27,715 nucleotides of DNA from Hypsibius dujardini (Eukaryota > Tardigrada > Eutardigrada > Parachela > Hypsibiidae), in contig LRSR01000724.1 of assembly GCA_001579985.1 (NCBI GenBank), positions 1-27,715 on the forward strand. The letters run 5' to 3'. The notes under the pieces were generated by a model. That model made no database searches. It had not been told where the DNA came from and worked only from the letters and a program-made list of their open reading frames with translations. A program made the translations under genes and the position numbers. Positions 19,155 through 27,715 of the stretch are shown piece after piece (position 1 is the stretch's first letter; each line of letters opens with the position of its first letter).

Positions 19155-20106
19155 GTCTGTCTCTGGCGGTCTGCCTCTCTGTCTGGATTTATTTGTTTAA
19201 CATACTTGTTCTAAAATAAGGCCCCGTTTTGGCATATTCGTTTCCGTAAAGCTCAGCGTATGTAGGTACCTCTGAAGATCCGCCAGTACCGGCAATTGAT
19301 CAAGCAACACCTCATTCATCAACGACGTCACACGTAGTAGACGGTTTTTCCGGAAGTCATTTAGGTAGTACTTCTTGATCATGTCGGGGTTCAGAAGACT
19401 TTGATGGAGAGCAATCCAAAGCTGACCTTCCGTTTGCGTCAAGAGAAAACGATCGGCTTCCGGAATTTCTCTCCACTCACCGTCGAGGTACTTCCAAGTG
19501 CGACCACCCTGTTGGAACGTCCACGGACTGTGTTCCAGCAGACCAACTAGGAAAACGGGAAGATCGTGGTGGTCACACATGCGGGTGGTTACACTGAGGT
19601 TCAGGCTGGAAACGTGTTGGGCTAAGTGACAGAGTATGCCAACCGATTTGGCGCTTAAAATGAGATCGATGTCTTCCTTTTGGGAAATCAGTTGTTCAAT
19701 GGGTGATACGGATTCGTTGGTCTTGTGAGGCGCTTTTGAAGGATTGTTTATCGTCTTGCCTTTTTGTTTTCTAATAAAGAATTGGTTCCAATGGACAGAA
19801 ATGCGTTAATGTACACTTCCGTATAGACAGACAAACAGGTAGACGGACAAATAGACACAAACCTTCAGACGCAAATCATGGAGATAGACTGTTCAAACAC
19901 ACATCCAACAATCCATCAGGCAGACACATAGACATAAAGACATAGGCACCAGACACGCAGACACACAAACTCAAAAAGACGGACAGAGACATATACATGT
20001 GGATAAACAGGCAGACAAGCAGAGAGACAGACAGATAGACAGACAGAGGTTGACAGAGACAGACAGACGGACAGACACACAGACACACAGATAGACAGAC
20101 GGATAG

Positions 20107-20147
<41 letters not shown>

Positions 20148-21433
20148 GGCAGGCAGGCAGGCAGGCAAACAGGCAGACAGGCATACAGAAGGCATTCCTC
20201 CTCTGACCTTTCGATTTGGTCACCAATGCAAATGTGGCAGAACTCTATGAGATCCATTGCGGAATCATCTAAAGCTTGACAAAAAGATTCGCTATAGGTG
20301 AGGGTCTCCAGAAGGCTGGCCGCCGTAACCGTGTGGAACAGCTACTATTAATGAGAATTTGTGTGACGATTTTTCTGCAAAATATTTTACTATTGTAATT
20401 GGAACCTTACCACCATGTAGGTGGAAAAAGCTTGCGAGGTCTGCCGCATAAAGGTCAAGACGTGTGGGAACACTTTTTTGGTCCATATACATTGTGCTAC
20501 TAAGATCTCCACCAGAAGAGATGCCTAGCGGGGACAAACAACATGATTATTGCACTCTTGCAAATGAGTCGATTCAACAAAAGAAGAGGGCCCAGCACGC
20601 CGACACAAAGGCAGATTCTGGTCATCATCGCAACAAACCTTTTCGAAAAAGAGGAAGCGATCGCAAACTACTTCCTCCTTCCGCATCTTCACTTCGCACA
20701 GTGCTTGTAGATTGAGCTTCTCCAACATTTCGTGTTGATTGAACCATCTAGAAAACAGAATTGGTAGTGATATTGGAGTACCAGTGCCATATTCCCTCGA
20801 AAGTTTGGAATAGGGCACGAGTCGGTTAGCGTTTGAGCATTTCCTTACCATGTTTTATCGGCCTTTCAGACAAAACAGTATATCTGTCTGTCTGTCTGTC
20901 TATCTGTCTGTCTGTCTGTCTGCCTGTATGTATGTCTGTCTATCTGTCTGTCTGTTTAACTCATGTATATCGATGACAAGTCAAAAAAGATTGTCTATTT
21001 CTGGTTTTGCCTCTCAGCCTGACAGCCTGTCTCTCTGTTTGTCTGTCTGTTTGTCTGTCTCTGTCCGCTTGTGCGTCTTTCTGGTCTGGCTTGTATGCCT
21101 GTTTGTCTGCCTGCCTGCCTGCATGTCATTCTCTACATTTCTAAATACTTATTTGCAGCACCAATTTTTGGAATGTTTGTCTGACGGAGTCTGTCTACAT
21201 AATGCTTTGCCTGCCTGCCTCCGTTACCACGTTCTGATTTTCCTCCACTGCTTGTCGATTTTACTCTCATGTTCGCCCTTTCATCTGCTAAAAGTTGATC
21301 ACTACGTAGCACGCAGTACTATGCGAGCATACCTGAGATTTCCAATGTCTTCAAGCTGGTGTAGTGCCAGATTCTCAATGTAGCTTTCGATCTCACTGAA
21401 AAATAAAATGTCTGCATTTTCCGCTTTAGCCAT
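18561..21433 (-). CDS. ZMYND10: ZMYND10, axonemal dynein arm assembly factor
   Basis: ZMYND10 (DNAAF7) is a cytoplasmic co-chaperone that helps fold dynein heavy chains before they enter motile cilia. Exons, in gene order: 21433-21333, 20747-20639, 20524-20411, 20341-20208, 19770-19206, 18966-18848, 18753-18561. They total 1,335 nt with all phases matching, giving 444 aa against about 440 in vertebrates. The start MAKAENADILFF is chosen over an upstream in-frame ATG at 21520 because it gives the usual family length. Recognisable blocks: EMLEKLNLQALCE, LVEILVAQCIWTKKVFP, SLLETLTYSE, SLNLSVTTRMCDHHDLPVFLV, EHSPWTF, LLDQLPVLADLQRYL and SFTETNMPKRGLILEQ. The C-terminal MYND zinc finger (residues about 401-437) reads CACCGHPAKSRCSGC and then EWYCRRECQVKQWSKHK with its Cys/His ligands complete. 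Introns 1, 4 and 5 are filled with CTGT/ACAG repeat. The stop is TAA. Confidence 0.95.
19020..19190 (+). repeat. CTGT microsatellite in ZMYND10 intron 5
   Basis: CTGTCTGTCTGT with CTGACTAC interruptions; a segment of about 45 bases beginning CTGACTACCTGACTGCC is repeated twice. On the transcript it reads ACAG. Confidence 0.9.
19826..20190 (+). repeat. ACAG (GACA) microsatellite in ZMYND10 intron 4
   Basis: Degenerate to pure GACAGACAGACA, ending in GCAGGCAGGCAG at about 20146-20165. On the transcript it reads CTGT, opposite to the repeats in introns 1 and 5. Confidence 0.9.
20880..21130 (+). repeat. CTGT microsatellites in ZMYND10 intron 1
   Basis: Two blocks, 20883-20955 and about 21010-21125, of CTGTCTGT with CTAT, TTGT and CCTG variants. 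Confidence 0.88.
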
Positions 21434-21865
21434 TTCGTCCGAAAGGATTTTCCCTGAAGCATACACTAAACGGAATAATGCACGGCGAGCGCACGGGACG
21501 GCAAAGAGCTCTGACAACACGACAAAACAGTTGCTCGGTGATATTGATCAATTTTAGCCTCAACTGTTTCCGCACCTCCTGAAACGTGTTCGATCAAGAC
21601 AATCTCAGACTTCCTGGAAAATGTATTATTTCTCAAACAAAGCAAACCCACAGACCCAACAACGCAGGGCGCAAGGAAGGGGGAAACATGTGCAACGCTA
21701 CAAGCTGCCCATGTGAGAAAGAAGGATATTTTCATTAATCGTGTGTGGATAAGGTTGAACGAAAAAATCGCGAAATTTAGCCAGGAATTGAACGTGCAAT
21801 GTGCCAAAAAACGACTCGTTTAAAAACAACAACAGCGACGAATGTGATAAGGACGATTCAAGTTA
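21434..21865 (-). other. Gap between PRPF40 and ZMYND10, with an unexplained open frame
   Basis: ZMYND10 begins about 430 bp after the PRPF40 stop on the same strand, so its promoter and 5' UTR should be here. A minus-strand frame, 21466-21807 (113 codons), has a hydrophobic leader-like stretch (MKISFFLTWAACSV...) and a second hydrophobic run. It overlaps the expected ZMYND10 5' UTR. I recognise no family; it could be a small membrane protein or chance. Confidence 0.3.
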
Positions 21866-22255
21866 CTACATAATACCCAACTGTTTCATCAGTAATTTCC
21901 GTTGGTTCTCCAGCTCATCCTCGGAGAGTTCTTGAGCGAGCTTCTCGGCCTTGGCTTCTACCACCTTGTCGACACCGCGTTTGCTGCTGCCCCTTTCCTT
22001 GTCGTCTCGCCGTGCAGGTTCATCCCTCCTACGACTGCGTTCCTTGTCGCGAGACGCTTCGGGTGAACGGTGATGGCGCTTCTTCTTTTTCGGCAAGGAT
22101 TTGGAATCGGCCACTTCCTCGTCGTCGCTGGGCGTGGCGGGACGCTTCCTGTGATGGCTGCGGGACCTGTGAGACAGACAAAGGTTACGATATTTATCTG
22201 ATACACTGTACATTTCATTTCACCCTTGCCATTTAACTATTTCACTGTGTGTGAC

Positions 22256-22323
<68 letters not shown>

Positions 22324-25300
22324 GCCTGTCGGTCTGTCCATTATTGCATATGTCCGACTGTCTGTTGCGTATTAATCACTTTGTTCGTCATATCCTTAAT
22401 GGACTATCTGGATCTTTGTCTGTTCGTCAGTTTGTCTGCCTGTCTGACTGCTCTAACTGTCTGCTTGCTGGCACAGATCTTGGTTTGTCTGCTTGTCTGG
22501 CTGGCTGCCTGAGTGTTTGCTCATATATCTTGGTGTGTGGCTGTACGCACCTCGTATGTGTCAAGTTGCCTGCCTGTCCATTCATGGATCTGTCTCTTGA
22601 TTAATTGTCAGTTTATAAAAAGACTCACCCTTTCGAGGACTCTTCCTCCGCCGGTGGTGAGGCCTGCCTCTTTCTCCGATCCGAATTTCTCTCCTTTTCC
22701 CTGTCTTTTTCCTTATCCCGTTCCTTTTCCTTCTCCTTCCGCTCCTTGTTGCGCTTACTCTTTTTCCGACTGGACTTATCTTTCTCCCCGCTGGACCCAG
22801 ACGAAACGGTCTGGCCCTTGGCGACATAAGCGTGAAACAGCCGGATCCGGTCTTCCTCGTCGCGAATCGCCTGGTAGGCCGACTTCCCGGCAAACTTGTC
22901 ATGCACCGACAGCCACTTGTCTGTCGCGGCGAATGTCATTTTGGAATCCTTCAGCATCTGCGTGAAAGCCTTCTCCAGTGCCTCTTTCTGACGGGCCTAT
23001 AAATTTGAAATTAACTTCGCATTAGGCGACCAGCGATTTGAATCTAATATTTGATGTCATTCTCAAAGCAGATATAATAAAATTAAAATTAATGACACTA
23101 AATCAACAACTATTTAATTTAAACAACGGTTAAGAAAGGCTGCTCGCACCTCCTTTTCCTGCGCCCGACGCAGCTCTTCCTCCCTGCCCTTGTCTTCTTG
23201 CATGGCGGTGGCACGGAGAGCGTCAAATGCCATCTTAATGTTGCCACGGTCCAAGGCGAGGCAGCGATCGTCCTTGTGGAGGACGCGGAGAAAGTCGGAG
23301 AACTCGGTTTTAGAGGTGATGGCGAAGGACTGCGCCTTGATGATGGTCAGCACCATGTCGAGGTCTGTGGTGTAGCGGTTCTGGAGGTCCTTGACGTAGA
23401 GTTTGAAGAGATCAAGAGCGTTTGAGCCGAACTGCTCCTGAAAGAAAAAAGACCGATAGAATTACGTACAGTGTTGTCAGAAGACAAACAGGCAGGCAGA
23501 GAGACAGGTAGACAGACCGACCGACAGATAGACCAAGACATACTTCCAAGGGCAGGTAGGCAGACAGACAAATAAACAAGTTGGGAAAAAACAACAGGAT
23601 ATTTAAAAACAGATGCATACTTGACAAAAAAGGAGCCAGAAAGACAGCTAGGCGAGCAGGCAGCTAAGTTAACAGAATGCAAACAGCTTAGCACATAGGC
23701 AGACAGACATACAGCCAACTCGGTAGTCGAACAGCACGAGAGTCAAATATAGAACCAGAAAAGGAGACAGAAAAGCAGACAGACAGACAGACAGACAAAC
23801 AGACAACTCGGTTAGTAAAAAACCCAAAGACAAATCCAAAACCATAAATGAGTCGGCAGGCAGACAGAGGGGAAACAGGGTGAATAGCAAGACATAGATA
23901 CCTGCATATTGAGAAACCGGTTGTCATTGCGGATGATGGGAAAAACGGCCTTCCACTTGGCCATTGATGAGATAATCCCCTGCCGCGACAGCTCATCCAG
24001 CAGAACCTGATAGGCTTCCCGATGTTTCCGATGCGCCCGTTTACGCTGTCGTTTTTCGTTACGCACCTCCTCATCATGCTCCTTTTCCAGTTTAATAATG
24101 TGGTCCATGAATACTTTAAGCGCGTCTAGTTTGTTGATCTTCTTCACCACTGGATCACTCATAAAGGCGCTGCATTCGGCGAGGTACTTCTGGCATTCGA
24201 CCCAAGTCGTTCGATATGTCACCTGAAAAGGAAGCACAATTAATGATGTTTGTCTGTCTGTCTGCCCGTTATCTGTTCAGGTGATTTTAAACCCTTTTCT
24301 TTTAATTTTTTTCTTCTATATCTCTTTCAATCCGAGTGCCTGGACGCCAGTCAGCCTTGTGACTGCTTCTTCATTTACCTCGTGAAGATTGTTGAGGATG
24401 TCGCAGAGTTTTTCCATACTCTCGTCGCGATCCTTTTCCGCCTGCTCCTTCTCCCGCTTTTCCACCACAATCATGACGTCCTCGTAGAGACTCTCCCGCT
24501 CGCGTTCAGCCACGCCACGCCAGACTTTATCGGTGGCGAACACCCGATCGGCATCACGGTACGGCGTGGAGTAGGAGATTTTATCCGTCGCCAGGAGCAT
24601 CTTCTCAAACATCTCCCGAGCTTTCTCTTGTCGCTTCCGCTGATCTTCCTTCTCTTGTTTCTGAAATCACCAAAGAGCAAAACTTAAACAAGACCAGCGA
24701 CCAGACCAGCGTATGCCAAGACATAAAAAATTTAATCTATAATTTTGTTTCGACCAGTTGTGATAAGCGGCCGTTGATTGATTGGTTGATTGGCTCAGTC
24801 GTCAACAAAAAAATTAGAACCTTCCCCGACATTCGAATTTTGAGACAGCATTTCTCATACCTGTTTCTGAATTTTGTACTGGTTAAACGCCTGCTTCCGG
24901 TCGGAGAACTTTTTCCACACGTCAAACCGCTTGTCCGACTGAATGATTTTCACGCAATTCTCCCAGTTGATATTGGACGGGACGTTCTTCTCATCGAGGA
25001 ACTTCCGGAACGCCTCAGCCGCCTCTTTCTTATCAATCCCATTGATATCCTTGATGGCAAATACGTCCATCTGTCGTTCCTCCGTGGGTTCCCTTGCCGG
25101 TGTGGACTCTTTCGCCAGCACTTCACCCCGCTCGGGAGACGTCCTCGAGATTCTGTCAGCGGTCGGGGTCGCCGAGCTCGCATTGGACTCCTCGTTGACG
25201 GAGCCGTCCTCCGAGACGGCCCTTCGACCGGCCGCGCCATTTACCGGCGCGGAGTTCGGATCAGTCCGGCTGGCGTTGAATTCCTCGATCAGTGCTGCGG

Positions 25301-26076
25301 AAAAGAAAAAAGAAGCGGTCACTCAACAGTTAAATCAACTGATCGATTCCTTGACAAAGCAGCTACGCTTGAAACCTTCCTATACTCCATACGACGCAGT
25401 GTTCATGGATTGACTAATTGTCAAACCAATCACTCAGCTATCTCCTGAATCAGCGTGAGGAATATTGGTTGATAGATTGAAGTCGTTTTATTCAATGAAC
25501 CAATCAATCAACGATTCAATCAATCAATTAATCGACGAAACATAAACAATTCAATCAACCAATCAATCGACGAAACATAAACGAAAATCGATGCCGTTGT
25601 AACGTGGGAGCTTGATTGATTGATTGGATTCAAATTTCAACCCTCCACATCACTCTAACCCTCTCGCCGTTTGTTACTGAATTTTCCACAAAATTCCGCT
25701 CTTACAAAATACGTTAAAATATTTCAAAACATTAAAGGAACGGGACGGTGGGATGTGAAGTGGTACCTTTTAATTCCAGCAGCGACTCCGGAGGATCCCA
25801 GGCCGTCTTGCCCGACGTGGCGTCATGGAAATAGACGCGGCCCTCGGGGTCCTTGTACTCTTTCCAGGTGGACTCGGCGAGAACAATCTCCCCGGCGGTC
25901 TGGAGTTCCGCGGGTTTCTCCCACACGGAGGCTTGCGTCTCGGCGTTGTAGAAGTAAACTTCCCCCGCGTCGGATTTGTGCTCGACCCACGCGGGGACGA
26001 TGCTTTTCCGAGCGTCGGTTAGTTCGCGGAGGCGATGCCAAACGGCATCGCGGTCAATAGGGGGCTCCGAAGACAT
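21866..26076 (-). CDS. PRPF40: PRPF40, U1 snRNP-associated splicing factor (WW and FF domains)
   Basis: PRPF40 (yeast Prp40) bridges the U1 snRNP at the 5' splice site and the branch-point proteins early in splicing. Exons in gene order: 26076-25767, 25294-24861, 24660-24379, 24222-23902, 23437-23150, 22996-22629, 22166-21866. They total 2,304 nt, all phases agree, and give 767 aa ending in TAG. Two WW domains are at about residues 27-57 (W30, W52) and 68-98 (W71, W93). Exon 2 begins with a Ser/Ala/Pro-rich linker. Six FF domains follow, at about 187-248, 257-320, 325-392, 405-470, 475-530 and 550-612; examples are EAFRKFLDEKNV, AREMFEKML, AYQVLLDEL and EKAFTQMLKDSKM. The tail is Lys/Arg/Glu/Ser-rich (KEKERDKEKDREKER), as expected of a nuclear splicing protein, and closes with SEDELENQRKLLMKQLG. 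An in-frame TTG upstream is not needed as a start. Confidence 0.96.
22255..22345 (+). repeat. CTGT microsatellite in PRPF40 intron 6
   Basis: Nearly pure CTGT from 22257 to about 22330, then degenerate CTGT-like sequence to about 22590. It reads ACAG on the transcript. Confidence 0.9.
23480..23810 (+). repeat. ACAG microsatellite in PRPF40 intron 4
   Basis: GACAGACAGACA and variants (AGGCAGGCAG, AGACAGACAT), purest near 23775-23805. It reads CTGT on the transcript, opposite to intron 6. Confidence 0.85.
25460..25640. repeat. GATT/AATC tetranucleotide patches in PRPF40 intron 1
   Basis: CAATCAATCAAC blocks at 25500-25570, with GATTGATTGG at 25614 and GGTTGATAG near 25468. Both orientations of the same tetramer occur in one intron, so the RNA could fold on itself. 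Confidence 0.75.
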
Positions 26077-26491
26077 TGTGAGCAAGGTGAGGAGGCAGAA
26101 AGTCTGCCGAATGCTATTGAAAATTCGAAATTACGTTTTGAGTTCCGTGTGTCGATAGAATGGAATTGAAGTGGAATTCTAACATGGAATTCTAGTAAAA
26201 CAGCGCATTTGGAATTATGATGGAACGATTTCATTTCCATTTCCAATTTCATTTCCATTCCATTTGTACAATAGTAATACGTACTGGAAATGCGAATTCC
26301 AATTCCACTTACATTCCGTTTGCTTGGAAATGGAAGCGCATTGCAATTACAACGTCACGTCAGTCACTGCCGTTGACGATCCAAAGATCGTAATACATCA
26401 GCTGTTTGCTTGCTCCGTCATCCCACATTCCTGCAACGGTGTTACAGCCAAATTTCTCGCGTCTATTTTGACTCAGTTTTCATTTCTCAAC
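26077..26491. promoter_or_regulatory. Shared upstream region of PRPF40 and HADH
   Basis: The two genes start head to head about 415 bp apart, so this should act as a bidirectional promoter. Its middle (26160-26335) is dense in GGAATT, GGAAT and ATTCC words in both orientations, e.g. GTGGAATTCTAACATGGAAT on the left and GCGAATTCCAATTCCAC on the right. I see no TATA box. Confidence 0.55.
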
Positions 26492-27079
26492 ATGCTGGCC
26501 AGCGTGATCCACTCATCCGTCCGGAACATCTCCAGCCGAAAGATCTCCAAAATCAAGGATGTCATGATTGTCGGATCCGGCCTAATGGGCGCAGGTATCG
26601 CCCAGGTGAATACAGCGTTGATTGGTTGATTAGTTAATAATTAACGACTTATTTACACCAGTTGATTGATTGATTGACGAATTGACGACTGATTCATACC
26701 AGTCGATTGATTGATTGATTGCAAATTTAATTCTTTTTAATTCTTTTTGCCTCCTCCATGACAGGTGGCCGCAGCCGCTGGAATGAACGTCCACCTGGTA
26801 GATCAGTCTTCGGACGCACTGGAACGAGCGAAGGAGCAGATCAAGGATTCGATGGGGAAGTTTGCGAAGAAGCAGTTTCCCGATGACAAACAGGTGGCTT
26901 TATTATTTTTCCCACTCAAATCTGCGTGGATTTTTCTGGATATTGTGTTTATTTGTGCTGTAGAAGGCGCAAACGCATGTGCAGGAGACGATGGGGAAGA
27001 TAAGGTGCCACACGGATCCGTGTGTGCCGGCCGGGCAGGCGGATATCATCATTGAAGGTTGGCTGTGACGTTTGGTGGC

Positions 27080-27128
<49 letters not shown>

Positions 27129-27479
27129 TACATGATGTTTTCGAATTTTAAAATAAGCAGCAACAAATTTGGCTCAGCATTTAAAATGAGATTTAAATAA
27201 ACGCCATAATATTTAAAGTAAATTTAGTGATTTAAAATGAAAAAATGCTTTTAGATACCGATTCCTATTTTTGTGAATTTAAATAAGTAAAACATTTTAT
27301 TTGAAGTCGAAAGCCTTTTTTGAGCCATTTAAAATCATCTTTTTGAATGTATTCAAACAACACTTATTGGAGGTTTTGATTTACGGGTTATCAACATGAT
27401 TTGTACTTTTGTTAGCTATTGTTGAGAATTTGGAGGTGAAACGCGATTTGTTCCATCGACTGGATGTAGTCGCTGCAAA
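26492..27479 (+). CDS. HADH: HADH, mitochondrial short-chain 3-hydroxyacyl-CoA dehydrogenase (5' part)
   Basis: HADH oxidises L-3-hydroxyacyl-CoA to 3-ketoacyl-CoA with NAD+, the third step of mitochondrial fatty-acid beta-oxidation. Exons seen: 26492-26605, 26765-26893, 26964-27057, 27416-27479, all GT-AG and in phase, about 133 codons of roughly 310. The N-terminus (MLASVIHSSVRNISSRKISK) is basic and Ser-rich without acidic residues, like a mitochondrial targeting peptide. The NAD-binding glycine loop is VMIVGSGLMGAGIAQV at the exon 1-2 junction, and HLVDQSSDALERA holds the acidic residue (Asp) that binds the ribose. ADIIIEAIVENLEVKRDLF across exons 3-4 is the next conserved block. The catalytic His and the C-terminal domain lie beyond the right edge. 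The in-frame ATG at 26264 is not used because it would add a non-conserved extension. Confidence 0.94.
26655..26722 (+). repeat. GATT tetranucleotide repeats in HADH intron 1
   Basis: GTTGATTGATTGATTGACG and GTCGATTGATTGATTGATTG lie within a 159-bp intron. Confidence 0.8.
27081..27126 (+). repeat. (TGAT)n microsatellite in HADH intron 3
   Basis: About eleven perfect TGAT units, the purest array of this motif in the window, sit just after the exon 3 donor. Confidence 0.95.
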
Positions 27480-27715
27480 GTAAGTCTAATTGATTTATTA
27501 GTTAATAATACCGTGACTTTGATTTGACAAACGGTTTCATTTCACATTGATTTGTCAAGGACGGGACTAACAAGGGAAGCGAACGGTAGTTGACACGCCG
27601 ATCTGTCTGAATTTTTTTTTGCAAATAGTGGACTAAATTAGTAGATTTTAGCAAAAAATTTCATCTGCAAACGAGCTCTGGTTTGAGCGGGAGAAAATTC
27701 GAAAGTTCCCCGATG
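27480..27715 (+). other. HADH intron 4, right edge
   Basis: This follows the GTAAGT donor at 27480. I see no further exon before the window ends. Confidence 0.6.

Noticed and set aside
19876-20257. Cys-rich minus-strand frames resembling repeat membrane proteins
   Set aside because: They are repeat translation of the (GACA)n tract in ZMYND10 intron 4; the same holds for frames at 20850-21383, 22251-22604 and 23347-23890.
24774-25448. 224-codon plus-strand frame over PRPF40
   Set aside because: It is the antisense shadow of PRPF40 exon 2, whose minus-strand reading gives clear FF domain sequence.
26264-26491. N-terminal extension of HADH from an upstream in-frame ATG
   Set aside because: The extension has no family resemblance and would hide the mitochondrial targeting peptide that begins at 26492.

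Overview
This is nuclear DNA of an invertebrate animal: interrupted genes with GT-AG introns, animal-specific gene families, an LTR retrotransposon, and introns filled with two tetranucleotide repeat families, (CTGT)n/(ACAG)n and (GATT)n/(AATC)n. An intact ZMYND10, a dynein-arm assembly factor, implies motile cilia. A flatworm or another spiralian would fit, but nothing in the window fixes the species. The securely identified host genes end in TAA or TAG and encode Trp with TGG, so the standard code is assumed.

Layout, left to right. (1) 454-834 (-): first exon of a secreted flavin amine/polyamine oxidase, continuing off the left edge. (2) 2596-5571 (+): complete TMEM147 in five exons (236 aa). 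Its second intron holds a 250-bp tandem duplication that copies the end of exon 2, and a 39-bp minisatellite. (3) 6263-7175 (+): a two-exon gene for an unrecognised 163-aa protein. (4) 8052-9300: a small BED-finger-like, transposon-derived gene and a broken hAT transposase fragment. (5) 10242-18325 (-): a complete but damaged Ty3/gypsy element of 8,084 bp with 219-bp LTRs, a 4-bp target duplication (CAAC), gag, protease, RT, RNase H and integrase. Downstream of pol it carries two extra open regions, one with a transmembrane segment and one with a PPPY motif. (6) 18561-21433 (-): complete ZMYND10 in seven exons (444 aa). (7) 21866-26076 (-): complete PRPF40 in seven exons (767 aa; 2 WW and 6 FF domains). 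(8) 26492-27479 (+): the first four exons of mitochondrial HADH, continuing off the right edge. PRPF40 and HADH start head to head across about 415 bp.

The host genes are unrelated housekeeping and ciliary genes: ER multipass-protein insertion, dynein assembly, splicing and fatty-acid oxidation. They do not form a pathway. The least ordinary part is the retroelement. It has a non-Gag, non-Pol PPPY protein frame in the env position, an env-like membrane segment overlapping the end of pol, a 10-base word (CTTCGGTAGG) repeated at least eight times in one orientation, and several in-frame stops that are all TGA inside conserved domains. Exon limits were placed by eye from splice sites, reading phase and family knowledge; no search was run.
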